From Candidatus Ichthyocystis sparus (GTDB taxonomy: Bacteria > Pseudomonadota > Gammaproteobacteria > Burkholderiales > 2013Ark19i), in assembly GCF_900078745.1 (NCBI RefSeq), contig NZ_FKII01000055.1, forward strand, positions 1 to 64,000: DNA of 64,000 bases. Direction: 5' to 3'. A program made the translations under genes and the position numbers. Every line of letters starts with the position of its first letter. The stretch's first letter is position 1. Below are positions 9,209-19,465 of the stretch, one piece after another. The notes below the pieces were generated by a model. The model ran no database searches and was not told the origin of the DNA. It was given only the letters and a program-made list of their open reading frames with translations.

Positions 9209-10015
9209 CTAGGACTGCTGAACATACGCCTTAGCTTCCTGAGAATCTGGAAAACGCGTCAACAGCACATTCACATAAACATCATTCTTTCCACCTTCAG
9301 ACCCAAGCTTCCTATTAACATCTATAGCAAGCTGTAATGTCTTTGGAGTAATTAGTTGATAATGCCCAAGCACTTTCTTAACATCGGCCTGAGCACGACC
9401 ATAATCTGCCAAATACCAATAAGCACGTCCACGATAAAAGTAGGCCTGAACATTGTCACGATTTAACAAAATTGCCCTACCTGCAGCCTTTAGGGCAGCA
9501 GAATATTCATGCAACTCCAGGTTACAGTAGGCCATGTTGCTATAAGCTTTATCTGGAGTTTCATACAAAGGATTTTGTAAAGCAAGTTTGATAAAGCGAA
9601 GTCCATCCTGAGGATGATCAGTCTGGCAAAGAAACCAACCATAGTTATTCTGTATATCCGGATTTCTGGGATCATTTCTAAAGGCAACTACAAAAGATCT
9701 ACGTGCCTTTGTCCACTCACCCAGATGTGCATAAACCACACCCTGCAAACTATAGGCAGGAGCATAGTTAGATCGAGCCTTAATTGCTCTACCAATTTCT
9801 TCCAATGCTATACCATACTTACCCCTCTCATAATACGCGGAAGCTAGGTCAACGTGTATCTTCGACCTATACAGGGGGCCATTTACAGGCTCTACCCCGG
9901 GGAGGTAACTATCCTTGACATTAATATCAGCAGATCTACCAAATAAGCCGGAACAAGCAACCAGTATAAATGGTATAGAAAGAAAAACGATCAGACGAAC
10001 ACACCAACGATACAT
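9209..10015 (-). CDS. pilF: type IV pilus biogenesis lipoprotein PilF/PilW (TPR)
   Basis: Outer-membrane pilotin-like TPR lipoprotein needed for secretin assembly in type IV pili. The signal peptide ends in a good lipobox (ILVAC, Cys at about 21). About five TPR units follow (ASAYYERGKYGIALEEIGRA; APAYSLQGVVYAHLGEWTKA; PDIQNNYGWFLCQTDHPQDG; AYSNMAYCNLELHEYSAALK; VQAYFYRGRAYWYLADYGRA). Location between rlmN and rodZ is the conserved proteobacterial order. No other pilus genes are in the window, so whether a pilus is made cannot be judged here. Confidence 0.9.
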   Translation of the reverse strand: MYRWCVRLIVFLSIPFILVACSGLFGRSADINVKDSYLPGVEPVNGPLYRSKIHVDLASAYYERGKYGIALEEIGRAIKARSNYAPAYSLQGVVYAHLGEWTKARRSFVVAFRNDPRNPDIQNNYGWFLCQTDHPQDGLRFIKLALQNPLYETPDKAYSNMAYCNLELHEYSAALKAAGRAILLNRDNVQAYFYRGRAYWYLADYGRAQADVKKVLGHYQLITPKTLQLAIDVNRKLGSEGGKNDVYVNVLLTRFPDSQEAKAYVQQS

Positions 10016-10029
10016 AATATGTAACCTTT

Positions 10030-11109
10030 CTAATGATTCTTCTGCAATCTAAGCACACCACGACGTGTACAATCCTTTACCTCTCCTGACAACTGCCCAC
10101 ACGCAGCATCTATGTCATCACCACGTGTTTTTCTAATGGTAGATACTAGTCCGGCATCGCATAAACAGTTATGGAAACGCAAAATAGACTGATTGGTAGA
10201 GCAACTAAAAGAAACAGATGGAAACGGATTCCATGGTATAAGGTTAATTTTACATGGGATATTTTTCAATAAATTAATCAATTTCTCTGCATGACTAGTA
10301 GTATCATTAACATCTTTTAGCATAACATACTCAAAAGTAATAAATTTCTTAGGAGAGTGCTCTATGTAGCGCTCGCATGCAGCCATAAGCTGATGCAGTG
10401 GATACTTTCTGTTTATTGGAACTAGCTTGTCGCGCAACTCGTTATCTGAGGCATGAAGTGAAACGGCAAGAGCAACTGGGCAACGTTCCGCCATACGATC
10501 TATGGCAGGCACAATTCCAGATGTTGATATAGTAACCCGCCTCCTAGACAATCCGTAAGAAAAGTCATCCAACATTATACTAGCAGAACGCATAACAGCC
10601 TCAAAATTAACCAGTGGTTCGCCCATGCCCATAAAAACAACGTTAGTAATACGCCTATTTTCCCCAGGATAGCGGTCACTCAAATAACGATTAGCCAACC
10701 ACAATTGGGCAACTATTTCCCCAGTTGTAAGATTCCGGTTAAAGCCACTCTTTCCAGTAGCACAAAACGCACAATCCAAGGCGCATCCAACCTGAGATGA
10801 TACACATAAGGTAATTCTACGCTTTTCCGGAATGTAGACAGTTTCAACGGCGTTACCCTCACCAACGGATAAGAGCCACTTTAATGTACCATCAAGTGAA
10901 CAGTGCTCACGTACAACAGTTGGAACCTGACAAGAAAAAATGCCGGAAAATTCCAAGCGCGAAGCCTTAGAAAGGTTAGACATAGAAAAAAAGTCACTAA
11001 CCAGACGCTGATGAAGCCATTGAAAAATCTGATCAGAACAGTACCCACGATAACCCTTCCCTTTAAGGAAAACGGATAAATCATGACGATTAAAATCAAA
11101 CAAATTCAT
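10030..11109 (-). CDS. rlmN: 23S rRNA/tRNA adenine-C2 methyltransferase RlmN
   Basis: Dual-specificity radical-SAM enzyme that makes m2A2503 in 23S rRNA and m2A37 in some tRNAs. The radical-SAM cluster motif C-x3-C-x2-C appears as CALDCAFCATG. The GMGEPLVNFE element, and the late MLKDVNDT and IPWNPFP motifs, are intact. 359 residues is normal. It lies 12 bp downstream of ndk and 14 bp upstream of pilF. Confidence 0.97.
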   Translation of the reverse strand: MNLFDFNRHDLSVFLKGKGYRGYCSDQIFQWLHQRLVSDFFSMSNLSKASRLEFSGIFSCQVPTVVREHCSLDGTLKWLLSVGEGNAVETVYIPEKRRITLCVSSQVGCALDCAFCATGKSGFNRNLTTGEIVAQLWLANRYLSDRYPGENRRITNVVFMGMGEPLVNFEAVMRSASIMLDDFSYGLSRRRVTISTSGIVPAIDRMAERCPVALAVSLHASDNELRDKLVPINRKYPLHQLMAACERYIEHSPKKFITFEYVMLKDVNDTTSHAEKLINLLKNIPCKINLIPWNPFPSVSFSCSTNQSILRFHNCLCDAGLVSTIRKTRGDDIDAACGQLSGEVKDCTRRGVLRLQKNH

Positions 11110-11121
11110 GACTTGGTCCTA

Positions 11122-11550
11122 TCAGGAACGCTCACAAATCTCCGTTTGAGAAAAAAAATAGTTAATCTCAATCTTAGCACTCTCCAGAGAGTCAGAACCA
11201 TGTACCGCATTCTCGTCAATACTAGAAGCAAAATCAGCACGTATAGTCCCAGGCAAAGCTTGCTTAGGATCAGTTGCTCCCATAATGTCACGATTTTTGA
11301 TAACCGCAGACTCTCCCCTTAAGACCTGAACCACAACTGGACCAGATGATATAAAGGAAACTAAATCATTAAAAAAAGGACGATCCCTATGTACGGAATA
11401 AAACTCCTCTGCTTGCTTTGCAGATATACATATCATCTTGGCAGCAATTATCTCTAAATTAGCTTCCTCAAAACGTTGGTATATAGCTCCAATTAAATTC
11501 TTACGAACAGCATCAGGCTTGATTATAGATAAAGTCAATTCAATCGACAT
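11122..11550 (-). CDS. ndk: nucleoside diphosphate kinase
   Basis: Transfers the gamma phosphate among NTPs through a phosphohistidine. The active-site motif is complete (ENAVHGSDS). The N-terminal [12 protein letters not shown] and the nucleotide-binding [21 protein letters not shown] segments are typical. 142 residues is the standard length. A G-rich Shine-Dalgarno (GGGGGG) lies four bases before the ATG. Confidence 0.97.
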   Translation of the reverse strand: MSIELTLSIIKPDAVRKNLIGAIYQRFEEANLEIIAAKMICISAKQAEEFYSVHRDRPFFNDLVSFISSGPVVVQVLRGESAVIKNRDIMGATDPKQALPGTIRADFASSIDENAVHGSDSLESAKIEINYFFSQTEICERS

Positions 11551-11630
11551 TCAACCCCCCAAAAGAATCAGGATACACAATCTTATAACTTAAAAGGACC
11601 ATTAGTACCATCCATTCGATAATATAAACC

Positions 11631-12257
11631 CTACTTACGTCTCTTATACAACCATAGGAAAAAAGAAAAAGCAGATAGCAAAATCACAAAAATGGTTAGA
11701 ATTCCCAAAAATTCTTGAATAAATGACCATTTGCCTAGAAATTTTCCAACAAAAACAAAAAAACAGCCCCAGATAACCGACCCCAAAAAGCTAAAAGCTG
11801 AAAAAGAATAAATAGGAGTACGAAAAACTCCAGCTAGAAATGGGAAAAATGTCCTAAAAAACGGCATAAAGCGAACAAGCAAAACTGAAAAACTACCATA
11901 AACAGTAAAGAAATTTTGAACACGTACCAACAACTTTTTATCAAAAAACCCTAGAGCAAGTGTCTCTTCAAAGCCCAACCACTTTCTCAGTAGAAATCCT
12001 GTCATGTATCCAAAAATATTACCCAGGGAAGCCCCTAAAACGACAGCTGTCAATAGGTATTCTATGTGTAGTTCTCCCCTGGGTAAAACCATACCAGCTA
12101 TTAACAACAAAGAATCCCCAGGCAAAAATGGCATAAAGAAAACACCACTCTCTAAAAAAAAAGTAACAAATAGGGCAAAATAGACACTATTGGGACGTTC
12201 TCTCAATAGCCAAGATAATAGGCTTTCAGCATTTAAAAGTAAATCCAAGTGAAACAA
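11631..12257 (-). CDS. DedA-family membrane protein
   Basis: Inner-membrane protein of the DedA/SNARE-associated family, many of which flip undecaprenyl phosphate or phospholipids. The core motifs are present: F-LE-x-G-x-FMPFLPGD and GASLGNIFGYMTGFLLRKWLG, plus VRFMPFFRTFFPFLAGVFR. Hydrophobic segments span most of the length. I place the start at the TTG at 12257, which has a GGAGG Shine-Dalgarno seven bases upstream; an in-frame ATG at 12299 has no ribosome site and would overlap the divergent mutL start. That gives about 208 residues. It heads the minus-strand operon. Confidence 0.85.
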   Translation of the reverse strand: MFHLDLLLNAESLLSWLLRERPNSVYFALFVTFFLESGVFFMPFLPGDSLLLIAGMVLPRGELHIEYLLTAVVLGASLGNIFGYMTGFLLRKWLGFEETLALGFFDKKLLVRVQNFFTVYGSFSVLLVRFMPFFRTFFPFLAGVFRTPIYSFSAFSFLGSVIWGCFFVFVGKFLGKWSFIQEFLGILTIFVILLSAFSFFLWLYKRRK

Positions 12258-12297
12258 GACATCACCTCCAATCAAACATAAGGATATCAAAAGAACC

Positions 12298-14175
12298 ATG
12301 AATAAAATTCAAGTTTTACCCAATCAACTCATAAACCAAATTGCCGCTGGAGAAGTAATTGACAAACCGTCTGCAGTAGTTAAAGAGCTACTAGAAAACA
12401 GCCTAGACGCAGGATCCGAGAATATCACAATAAGACTGGATGGAGGTGGTAGCAGGTTAATAAAAATTGATGATGATGGCCATGGAATTTCAGAACATGA
12501 CTTAATACTATCTGTTCAAAGACATGCTACCAGTAAAATATGTCGCTTCGAAGATCTGGAAACAATCAGATCATTTGGATTTAGAGGCGAAGCGTTGGCG
12601 TCTATAGCCTCTGTATCACACTTTAAAATTATTAGTCGCACAGAACATAGTAAGAAAGCTACAAGTATACAGATAATGGGAAATGAAAAAGCAATAATAA
12701 AAGCAGCTTCACGACCTATTGGCACCACAATAGAGGTATCTCATCTTTATTTTAATACCCCGGTAAGAAGAAAATTTCTAAAATCAGATCAAACAGAATT
12801 AATTCACTGTGAAGACATAGTAAGAAAAGTTGCTCTTGCTCATCCTGAAATACGCTTACATGTTTTCCATGAAAAGGCTGTACGCTTCCAGTTTGAAAAA
12901 AATTCTCCTGAAGAGCGTATACTTGTAGTTATGGGGGATGAATTCTGGCAAAATGCCAAGCAATTAAGTCACTTACTAGATGGATATAAGATATGGGGAT
13001 ACATAAGTAATCCCACCCTAAAAAAATCCTCTAAAGAAAAACAATTTTTCTATGTTAATAACCGATTTATACGAGACAAATTAGTTAGCCAAAGCATAAG
13101 CAATGCGTATAAAGATATACACCACCATCATCAGTGCTATGAGTACGTACTTTTTTTAGAAATACCGCCACAGGAAATTGACATAAATGTACATCCACAA
13201 AAACTAGAAGTTCGTTTTCGTAGAGCTCAAACGATATATAAACTAATTTATCATGCCGTAAAGGAAGTTTTAACTACACTGCCAAACAAACAAATTTCAC
13301 TCACTATTCCTGAGACTACTGTATATCCATTGTTGCCTATTCAAGAGGCTCTCAAAACGGAAACAGATCAAGAGGCTCTCAAAACGGAAACAGAAAATAG
13401 TATAAATGATGAAAAACCAACCTATAAAGAAAATGCAAATCCTGTAAAAAAGCAAACAGTAATAAAAGATAATCCGCCAATGGTGGAAATCCGATCAAAT
13501 AAACCCCATATTGATGGGAGTAGAGAAAAATTACATGCAAGAACAATAAAATGCGATACAAATAATAACAAAACGACAAACAACAGTAATACATACATGT
13601 TTGGAGAGGCAATAGCACAACTACATGGATGCTTCATACTTGCTCAAAATGATATAGGGATGATTATAATTGACATGCATGCTGCTCACGAAAGAATTTT
13701 GTACGAGAAACTCAAAAATCAAGTACACAATAGAAAACTAGTTATTCAAAATCTGTTATTACCTACAACTCTCAGACTAAGCTTATTACAAACTAAAACT
13801 TTCGAGGAATATAAAAATCAACTTACTGAGGTTGGAATTAATGCCAAATTAATTGCAGAAAACATATTATCTGTCCATTCTATACCACAAATACTTAATA
13901 TAAATACAGTTGATGATTTAATAATGAAGGTATTGGATGACATATATGACTTTGGCGAAAGCCATGCAGTAGAAGAACAAATAAACGCAATTCTATCAAC
14001 TATAGCTTGCCATCAAGCTATACGAGCAAACAGAAAACTAACAATTACAGAAATGAACCAAATATTACGGGACATGGAAAAAACACCAAATGGTGGCTAC
14101 TGCAATCACGGCAGACCAACATGGCACCAGTTTACTATTAATGAATTAAACAAGCTATTTTTACGAGGACAATGA
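12298..14175 (+). CDS. mutL: DNA mismatch repair protein MutL
   Basis: ATPase that links MutS mismatch recognition to strand removal. The GHKL ATPase motifs are intact: ELLENSLDAG, DDGHGI, GFRGEALASI. The transducer domain carries DINVHPQKLEVRF. The C-terminal domain has DMHAAHERILYE (from residue 459), which matches the latent-endonuclease pattern D-x-HA-x2-E-x4-E with Met for the usual Gln, plus ACHQAIRANRKL and CNHGRPTW. It therefore looks like a nicking-type MutL, as expected where MutH is absent. The linker contains a 27-bp tandem duplication. It is followed after 1 bp by miaA. Confidence 0.96.
   Translation: MNKIQVLPNQLINQIAAGEVIDKPSAVVKELLENSLDAGSENITIRLDGGGSRLIKIDDDGHGISEHDLILSVQRHATSKICRFEDLETIRSFGFRGEALASIASVSHFKIISRTEHSKKATSIQIMGNEKAIIKAASRPIGTTIEVSHLYFNTPVRRKFLKSDQTELIHCEDIVRKVALAHPEIRLHVFHEKAVRFQFEKNSPEERILVVMGDEFWQNAKQLSHLLDGYKIWGYISNPTLKKSSKEKQFFYVNNRFIRDKLVSQSISNAYKDIHHHHQCYEYVLFLEIPPQEIDINVHPQKLEVRFRRAQTIYKLIYHAVKEVLTTLPNKQISLTIPETTVYPLLPIQEALKTETDQEALKTETENSINDEKPTYKENANPVKKQTVIKDNPPMVEIRSNKPHIDGSREKLHARTIKCDTNNNKTTNNSNTYMFGEAIAQLHGCFILAQNDIGMIIIDMHAAHERILYEKLKNQVHNRKLVIQNLLLPTTLRLSLLQTKTFEEYKNQLTEVGINAKLIAENILSVHSIPQILNINTVDDLIMKVLDDIYDFGESHAVEEQINAILSTIACHQAIRANRKLTITEMNQILRDMEKTPNGGYCNHGRPTWHQFTINELNKLFLRGQ
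13342..13395 (+). repeat. 27-bp tandem duplication in the MutL linker
   Basis: Two back-to-back copies (13342-13368, 13369-13395) encode QEALKTETD and QEALKTETE. They lie in the flexible linker between the transducer and dimerisation domains, so the insertion should be neutral. Confidence 0.85.
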
Positions 14176-14176
14176 A

Positions 14177-15115
14177 ATGAAGATAGTAACGGCTATTGTT
14201 GGACCAACTGCAATAGGCAAAACAAACTTAGCATTTTCTATGGCTAGAAATTGGCCAATTGAAGTAATAAGTATGGACTCAGCACAAGTATACATTGGAA
14301 TGAATATAGGAACAGCCAAGCCAAATATTATTGAACAACAACAACTTGTGCATCACTTGATTGACATAATACCACCAACTGAGTCTTTTTCAGCTGCGAA
14401 GTTTATTTCATTAGCCAAAAATCTGATTACAGAAATTTGGTCAAGAGGAAACATACCAGTACTAGTTGGAGGAACATTTTTGTACCTACATAGCATTTAC
14501 TATGGGATCAACGCTATACCGAATGGCAATCCTATGATACGAAAAAAAATAGAAGAGGAGGCACAAGAAAAGGGATGGCTAGCGCTTCACAAAAAATTAG
14601 AAAAAGTAGACCCACAGCGAGCTGCACAATTAAATAAAAATGATAGGCAGCGCATTCAAAGAGCACTTGAAATTTACTATGCAACTGGTACTAAAATGTC
14701 AGAGTATTTCCAAGCGATAGAAAAACCATTAGGTAATACGCCTTTTTGGATTTGTGGCCTAAACGTAAATAATCGGCAGGATATACAAACAATAATAGAA
14801 AATAGGTTTCAAGGCATGATTGAGAATGGATTAATAGATGAGGTCAAAAATCTGCTAAAAAAATATGAGATACACGAAAATACCCCCTCAATGAGATGCA
14901 TAGGATACAAACAAGTCATACAGTACCTAAAGAACAAACAGCCCATAGAGGAACTAATCACTTCCGGCGTTATAGCAACAAGACAGCTGGCAAAAAGACA
15001 ACTAACGTGGCTCAAAAAAACCCCTTGCGACACCGTACTTTTCCCATATGAAAAACAGGACGTAGATACGAGATTTAACCAAGAGTTAAGCAATTTCCTA
15101 CTTAAGGCAAGATAA
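14177..15115 (+). CDS. miaA: tRNA dimethylallyltransferase MiaA
   Basis: Adds dimethylallyl to A37 of tRNAs that read codons starting with U. The P-loop GPTAIGKT is at residues 9-16, followed by SMDSAQVYIGMNIGTAKP and LVGGTFLYL. The QRIQRALEIYYATG and TRQLAKRQLTWLK motifs are present. 312 residues is normal. Gene order mutL-miaA-purM-hda is close to that in many betaproteobacteria (there purM is also convergent). Its 3' end overlaps the convergent purM by 14 bp. Confidence 0.96.
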   Translation: MKIVTAIVGPTAIGKTNLAFSMARNWPIEVISMDSAQVYIGMNIGTAKPNIIEQQQLVHHLIDIIPPTESFSAAKFISLAKNLITEIWSRGNIPVLVGGTFLYLHSIYYGINAIPNGNPMIRKKIEEEAQEKGWLALHKKLEKVDPQRAAQLNKNDRQRIQRALEIYYATGTKMSEYFQAIEKPLGNTPFWICGLNVNNRQDIQTIIENRFQGMIENGLIDEVKNLLKKYEIHENTPSMRCIGYKQVIQYLKNKQPIEELITSGVIATRQLAKRQLTWLKKTPCDTVLFPYEKQDVDTRFNQELSNFLLKAR

Positions 15116-16139
15116 TAACCCGTTCCTCGCTATATGAAACCTCTATCTCACCTATCTCATAGGCTTCTTCGCCACAATCTCTCAAAGCCCTGATAACCGA
15201 AGCTGCAGAATCTGGGGAAACAATAAGCACAAAACCTATCCCATTGTTGAAAACGCGAAACATCTCATTGGAATTAATATTACCCTGCTCCTTCAGCCAA
15301 TAGAATATGGGATCAGACACCCACGAAGAATGGAACAATCGTGCTGTCAAGCCATCTGGCAACACGCGGGGTATATTTCCCAATAAACCTCCTCCAGTAA
15401 TATGAGCCATAGCATGAACCAAGGGTCCAAACTTTAACAAAAGACCGAGCACAGATGATACATAAATCCTTGTAGGTACCATCAATCGGTCAAGAAGGGA
15501 ACCAGATTCCCACGGTTGATAAACATCAATATTATTGTTGTTCAAAATATAGCGTACCAAGGAATAGCCGTTAGAATGAATACCAGAAGAAGCAATTCCC
15601 ACAACTATGTCTCCCTCAGATACACGACTGATATTCATCATCTTAGATTTTTCAACTACTCCCACACAAAATCCGGCCAAATCGTAGTCATTACCACTAT
15701 ACATACCTGGCATTTCGGCTGTTTCTCCACCAATTAGAGCACATGATGCCTGCCTACAACCCTCTGCTATACCGGAAACAACAGATCTAGCCAACTCCTC
15801 ACACAGAGTAGAACAAGAGAAATAATCGAGAAAAAAGAGAGGATTAGCACCCTGGACTAGTACATCGTTAACACACATGGCTACCAAATCTACACCTATG
15901 GAATCATGTCGGGAGTAATCGATAGCCAATCTCAACTTTGTACCAACACCGTCTGCACCTGAAACCAAAATAGGATCTTGGTACGATAGACTACCCAAAT
16001 CAAAAAGGGATGAAAAACCTCCAACGCCAGATAAGACACCTGGCACGTGGGTACATTTGGAGATTGACTTTATGGAACGAACAAACCTATCACCGGCACA
16101 TATGTTAACTCCAGAATCAAGATACGTAGCACTGCGCAT
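15102..16139 (-). CDS. purM: phosphoribosylformylglycinamidine cyclo-ligase PurM
   Basis: Makes aminoimidazole ribonucleotide in purine synthesis. The N-terminal YLDSGVNICAGDRFV and FSSLFDLGSL, the ATP-site LVSGADGVGTKLRLA, and DLVAMCVNDVLVQGANPLFFLDYF are all typical. GGETAEMPGMY and HITGGGLLGNIPRVLP follow. 345 residues is full length. It is divergent from hda. Confidence 0.96.
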   Translation of the reverse strand: MRSATYLDSGVNICAGDRFVRSIKSISKCTHVPGVLSGVGGFSSLFDLGSLSYQDPILVSGADGVGTKLRLAIDYSRHDSIGVDLVAMCVNDVLVQGANPLFFLDYFSCSTLCEELARSVVSGIAEGCRQASCALIGGETAEMPGMYSGNDYDLAGFCVGVVEKSKMMNISRVSEGDIVVGIASSGIHSNGYSLVRYILNNNNIDVYQPWESGSLLDRLMVPTRIYVSSVLGLLLKFGPLVHAMAHITGGGLLGNIPRVLPDGLTARLFHSSWVSDPIFYWLKEQGNINSNEMFRVFNNGIGFVLIVSPDSAASVIRALRDCGEEAYEIGEIEVSYSEERVIILP

Positions 16140-16293
16140 TGCCCCTCCTGTTCAATTAGGCTGCTTATAGTTGGGTATACGATACATTTTTTTCCACAAA
16201 ACAATCAACTTTATAGCAAAGCGTATCAATTTTGAGTGATTTTATGTCTGTGTTTTTGGTAAACTTGCCAAATTATGTCTTGTACCAAACAAT

Positions 16294-17001
16294 ATGAAAC
16301 AGAGTGTCCTAGACCTATCAACAGCTTATCAGTTAACTCTTGGCAATTTTGTTATCGGCAAAAACAAAGAGCTCATTGAATCTATTAATAAAGTCCGTGA
16401 TGGAAAAATCTCAGGGTTGGGATTATACTTGTTTGGCAACCTAGGATGCGGTAAAACTCACTTACTACATGCTGCAGTGCATGGTGTTGAGAATGCCGTA
16501 TATGTGGATGCCTCTACTAACAAAACCCTGAAAGTAAACATAAAAGGACTCAAATTACTAGCTATTGACAACATCCATATGCTTTCACCAAAAGGACAGA
16601 TTGTATTATTTGACTGGTTCAATAGCGCTAGCCAAAGGCCTATTGTGTTTATATTATCTGGCATTAAAGCGCCTCTCTTCCTAAAGTTACGTGAGGATCT
16701 TAGGACACGTGTTGCGACATTATTGGCATTTACAATACATACCCTTTCCGACGAACAAAAAATAGAAGTAGTTAAAAACTACGCTCAGGAAAGAGGTATT
16801 AATTTAAAGGAAAGCACGGTCACTTACCTTCTTAATCATGTTGATAGGAATCTTTCTAATCTCATTGATTGGTTGAATCGCCTTGATTTATTGTCTTTAT
16901 CACAAAAGAAAAACATAACAGCTCACTTCGTCCGTGAAGCTATAGAATCTCAGCAATTTCTAGATAACACGGTAACGTGTCAACGCAACGTCAACACGTA
17001 G
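16294..17001 (+). CDS. hda: DnaA-inactivating AAA+ protein Hda
   Basis: DnaA-related AAA+ protein that, with the loaded sliding clamp, stimulates ATP hydrolysis by DnaA after initiation. Walker A is GNLGCGKT (48-55) and a Walker-B-like LLAIDNIHML follows at about 88-97. The N-terminal QSVLDL resembles the clamp-binding motif expected in Hda. Only the DnaA AAA+ domain is present; there is no DNA-binding domain IV, which separates it from DnaA. Location beside purM is typical for betaproteobacteria. Confidence 0.88.
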   Translation: MKQSVLDLSTAYQLTLGNFVIGKNKELIESINKVRDGKISGLGLYLFGNLGCGKTHLLHAAVHGVENAVYVDASTNKTLKVNIKGLKLLAIDNIHMLSPKGQIVLFDWFNSASQRPIVFILSGIKAPLFLKLREDLRTRVATLLAFTIHTLSDEQKIEVVKNYAQERGINLKESTVTYLLNHVDRNLSNLIDWLNRLDLLSLSQKKNITAHFVREAIESQQFLDNTVTCQRNVNT

Positions 17002-17114
17002 GCAAGGGTATATGCCACGGATATGGGCCCATCGAGAAAATGCAGCCTATGTGTTAGTATACCTCGACTCTCTGGTTTCTCTTTTCTTTACCAAGACTTG
17101 GAGATAGATAGCTT

Positions 17115-18365
17115 ATGTTACGGACTGCAAGTATCAGCCATCAGTCGGCACCCGTAGAATTTAGAGAAAGGGTGTGGTTCAGTAATGATGAAATTGTACA
17201 GTCTATACGTGAGCTTGTACTTTTACCTAGCATCAGTGAAGCAGCGATATTATCCACCTGCAACCGCACGGAAATCTACTTAGTTACTCATGAAAGCTTT
17301 GACATATGCGAGTGGCTATCACATGAAAAGGGTATACCATACGAAGAACTTAACAGACACATGGTATATAGGAACGATGGAAATGCAGTTAGGCACATCT
17401 TCCGTGTAGCATCAAGCCTAGATTCCATTATAATAGGCGAGTCTCAGATTTTGGGGCAACTAAAGAAAGCTGCCTCTATATCTCAGTCCTCAAATGGATG
17501 TGGTACGGTCCTGCACCGATTGTTTCACTATTCATTTTCAACAGCTAAGGAAGTACGCAGCTCCACTGGAATTGGCAGAAACGTAATCTCAACTGCTGCT
17601 TGTGCAGCATACTTGGTAGAAAAAAGTTTTGCCCCAATAAAGGAGCAAAGGGTATTGTTTGTAGGAGGTGGAGAAATAATTAGCCTCTGCATGACTCACT
17701 TCAAAAGCAGATCCCCTAAATCAATTGGAATAACAAATAGGACTGAGGAACGTATAGCTCCGTTAATCGCCAAATTTAATGCTAGCAAAATACCATTTGA
17801 TACATTCGGGCAGCATTTGCATGAGTACGACGTCATAGTAAGCGGAATAATTAGTTCACCTCCAATTATATCTGATGATATGGTAAGTAATGCTATATCC
17901 AAAAGACAAGGCAAGCCTATAATTATGATTGATTTATCGGTTCCTCGCAGTATAGAGCCTGGAGATTATCATGATAATCATGTCAAACTGTATACAATAG
18001 ATGATCTGTCTCGTTTCGTAACATCAAGCTTTATATCAAGATGTTCCGCAATACAGGAAGCAGAGAAAATAGTTGATAAAAATCTGACAATATACCTGCA
18101 CTGGCTAACCACTAGATCGTCTGCGAAAATCATAAAGACACTTAGAGAAAAAAATTACCACATTGCAGTACAGGAGGGTCAACGAGCTGTTAGGAAATTA
18201 GGTCGTGGCGTACCATCTGAGATAGTCATACAGGATTTATGCCAAAAGATAGTAAACAAAATTCTCCATCATCCAACAATGGCGTTACGTGATAACATCC
18301 GTCTGGGAGATAAGGCCGCAAGAGACATGGTTGCGAAGATATTTGACATAGAAAAGAATACTTAA
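17115..18365 (+). CDS. hemA: glutamyl-tRNA reductase HemA
   Basis: First enzyme of C5-pathway tetrapyrrole synthesis; reduces Glu-tRNA to glutamate-1-semialdehyde. Nucleophile Cys49 lies in LSTCNRTEIY. GESQILGQLKKA and the NADP-binding GGGEIISL region are present, as is the C-terminal dimerisation helix segment. 416 residues is normal. It leads a hemA-prfA-prmC operon, as in many proteobacteria. Confidence 0.95.
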   Translation: MLRTASISHQSAPVEFRERVWFSNDEIVQSIRELVLLPSISEAAILSTCNRTEIYLVTHESFDICEWLSHEKGIPYEELNRHMVYRNDGNAVRHIFRVASSLDSIIIGESQILGQLKKAASISQSSNGCGTVLHRLFHYSFSTAKEVRSSTGIGRNVISTAACAAYLVEKSFAPIKEQRVLFVGGGEIISLCMTHFKSRSPKSIGITNRTEERIAPLIAKFNASKIPFDTFGQHLHEYDVIVSGIISSPPIISDDMVSNAISKRQGKPIIMIDLSVPRSIEPGDYHDNHVKLYTIDDLSRFVTSSFISRCSAIQEAEKIVDKNLTIYLHWLTTRSSAKIIKTLREKNYHIAVQEGQRAVRKLGRGVPSEIVIQDLCQKIVNKILHHPTMALRDNIRLGDKAARDMVAKIFDIEKNT

Positions 18366-18382
18366 CATCTACGGAATAATGT

Positions 18383-19465
18383 ATGAAAGAGTCTATACGT
18401 AATCATCTACGTAAAATGTGCAAGCGAACTGAGGAAATAAATGCACTCCTAACACAGGAGAATATCACCAGTGATATAAATCGCTACAAATCATTAAATA
18501 AAGAGCATGCTGAGATAAAGCATATATCTTCTCTTTATGAAAAATACGTAAAGGCAGAGCAGGAAATTGTCGAGGCAGAGGAAATGCTGTTGGACAATCA
18601 AATGAAGGCTCTTGCAGAGGAGGAAATTACGTTACTCAGAAACAAAAAGGACGAGCTAGAGAAGCAAATTTGTGCCATGCTTATACCTCATGACCCGAAT
18701 GATCGCTGTAATGTGTATCTAGAAATAAGAGCTGGAACGGGTGGGAATGAGTCTGCATTATTTTCAGCAGATTTGCTACGCATGTATTGCCGATTCGCCG
18801 AGCGCAGTGGTTGGAAAATAGAAATTGTTTCTGAATCGCCAGCGGATACTGGTGGATACAGAGAGGTTATATTAAAGATAATAGGTTCCAATGTTTACTC
18901 ACAGCTGAAATTCGAATCTGGGGCTCATCGTGTTCAACGTGTTCCTATAACAGAAACTCAAGGAAGAATACATACATCAGCGTGCACAGTTGCTGTAATG
19001 CCTGAGTTGGATGAGATTAATGAAATAGTTATCCAACCTCAGGACATTCGCATTGATACTTATAGGGCTTCTGGAGCAGGAGGACAGCACGTTAACAAAA
19101 CTGATTCTGCTGTTCGTATAACACATATACCAACTGGAATAGTGGCAGAATGCCAGGAGGACAGGTCACAGCACAAAAACAAGGAGAGAGCGCTCTCAGT
19201 ATTATCGTCGCGCATACTAAATAAGAAAATACAAGAGCAAAATGAAAAAGTTGCCAAAACCAGGAAATCTCTTGTAGGAACTGGAGATCGCTCTGAAAGA
19301 ATTCGGACCTATAACTTCCCTCAAGGGAGAATAACGGATCACCGTATAAACCTCACACTATACAAAATAGATGCCATCTTGGACGGCGATATATTTGAAA
19401 TTACAAGATCGCTTCAAGCTGACCATCAGGCAGAATGGATGAGTAACCTGGGAAATGATGAGTAG
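18383..19465 (+). CDS. prfA: peptide chain release factor 1
   Basis: Recognises UAA and UAG and triggers peptide release. The catalytic GGQ is in [20 protein letters not shown]. The anticodon-mimic region and [12 protein letters not shown] are present. 360 residues is normal. The following prmC frame overlaps it by 11 nt, which pairs the factor with its own methyltransferase. Confidence 0.97.
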   Translation: MKESIRNHLRKMCKRTEEINALLTQENITSDINRYKSLNKEHAEIKHISSLYEKYVKAEQEIVEAEEMLLDNQMKALAEEEITLLRNKKDELEKQICAMLIPHDPNDRCNVYLEIRAGTGGNESALFSADLLRMYCRFAERSGWKIEIVSESPADTGGYREVILKIIGSNVYSQLKFESGAHRVQRVPITETQGRIHTSACTVAVMPELDEINEIVIQPQDIRIDTYRASGAGGQHVNKTDSAVRITHIPTGIVAECQEDRSQHKNKERALSVLSSRILNKKIQEQNEKVAKTRKSLVGTGDRSERIRTYNFPQGRITDHRINLTLYKIDAILDGDIFEITRSLQADHQAEWMSNLGNDE

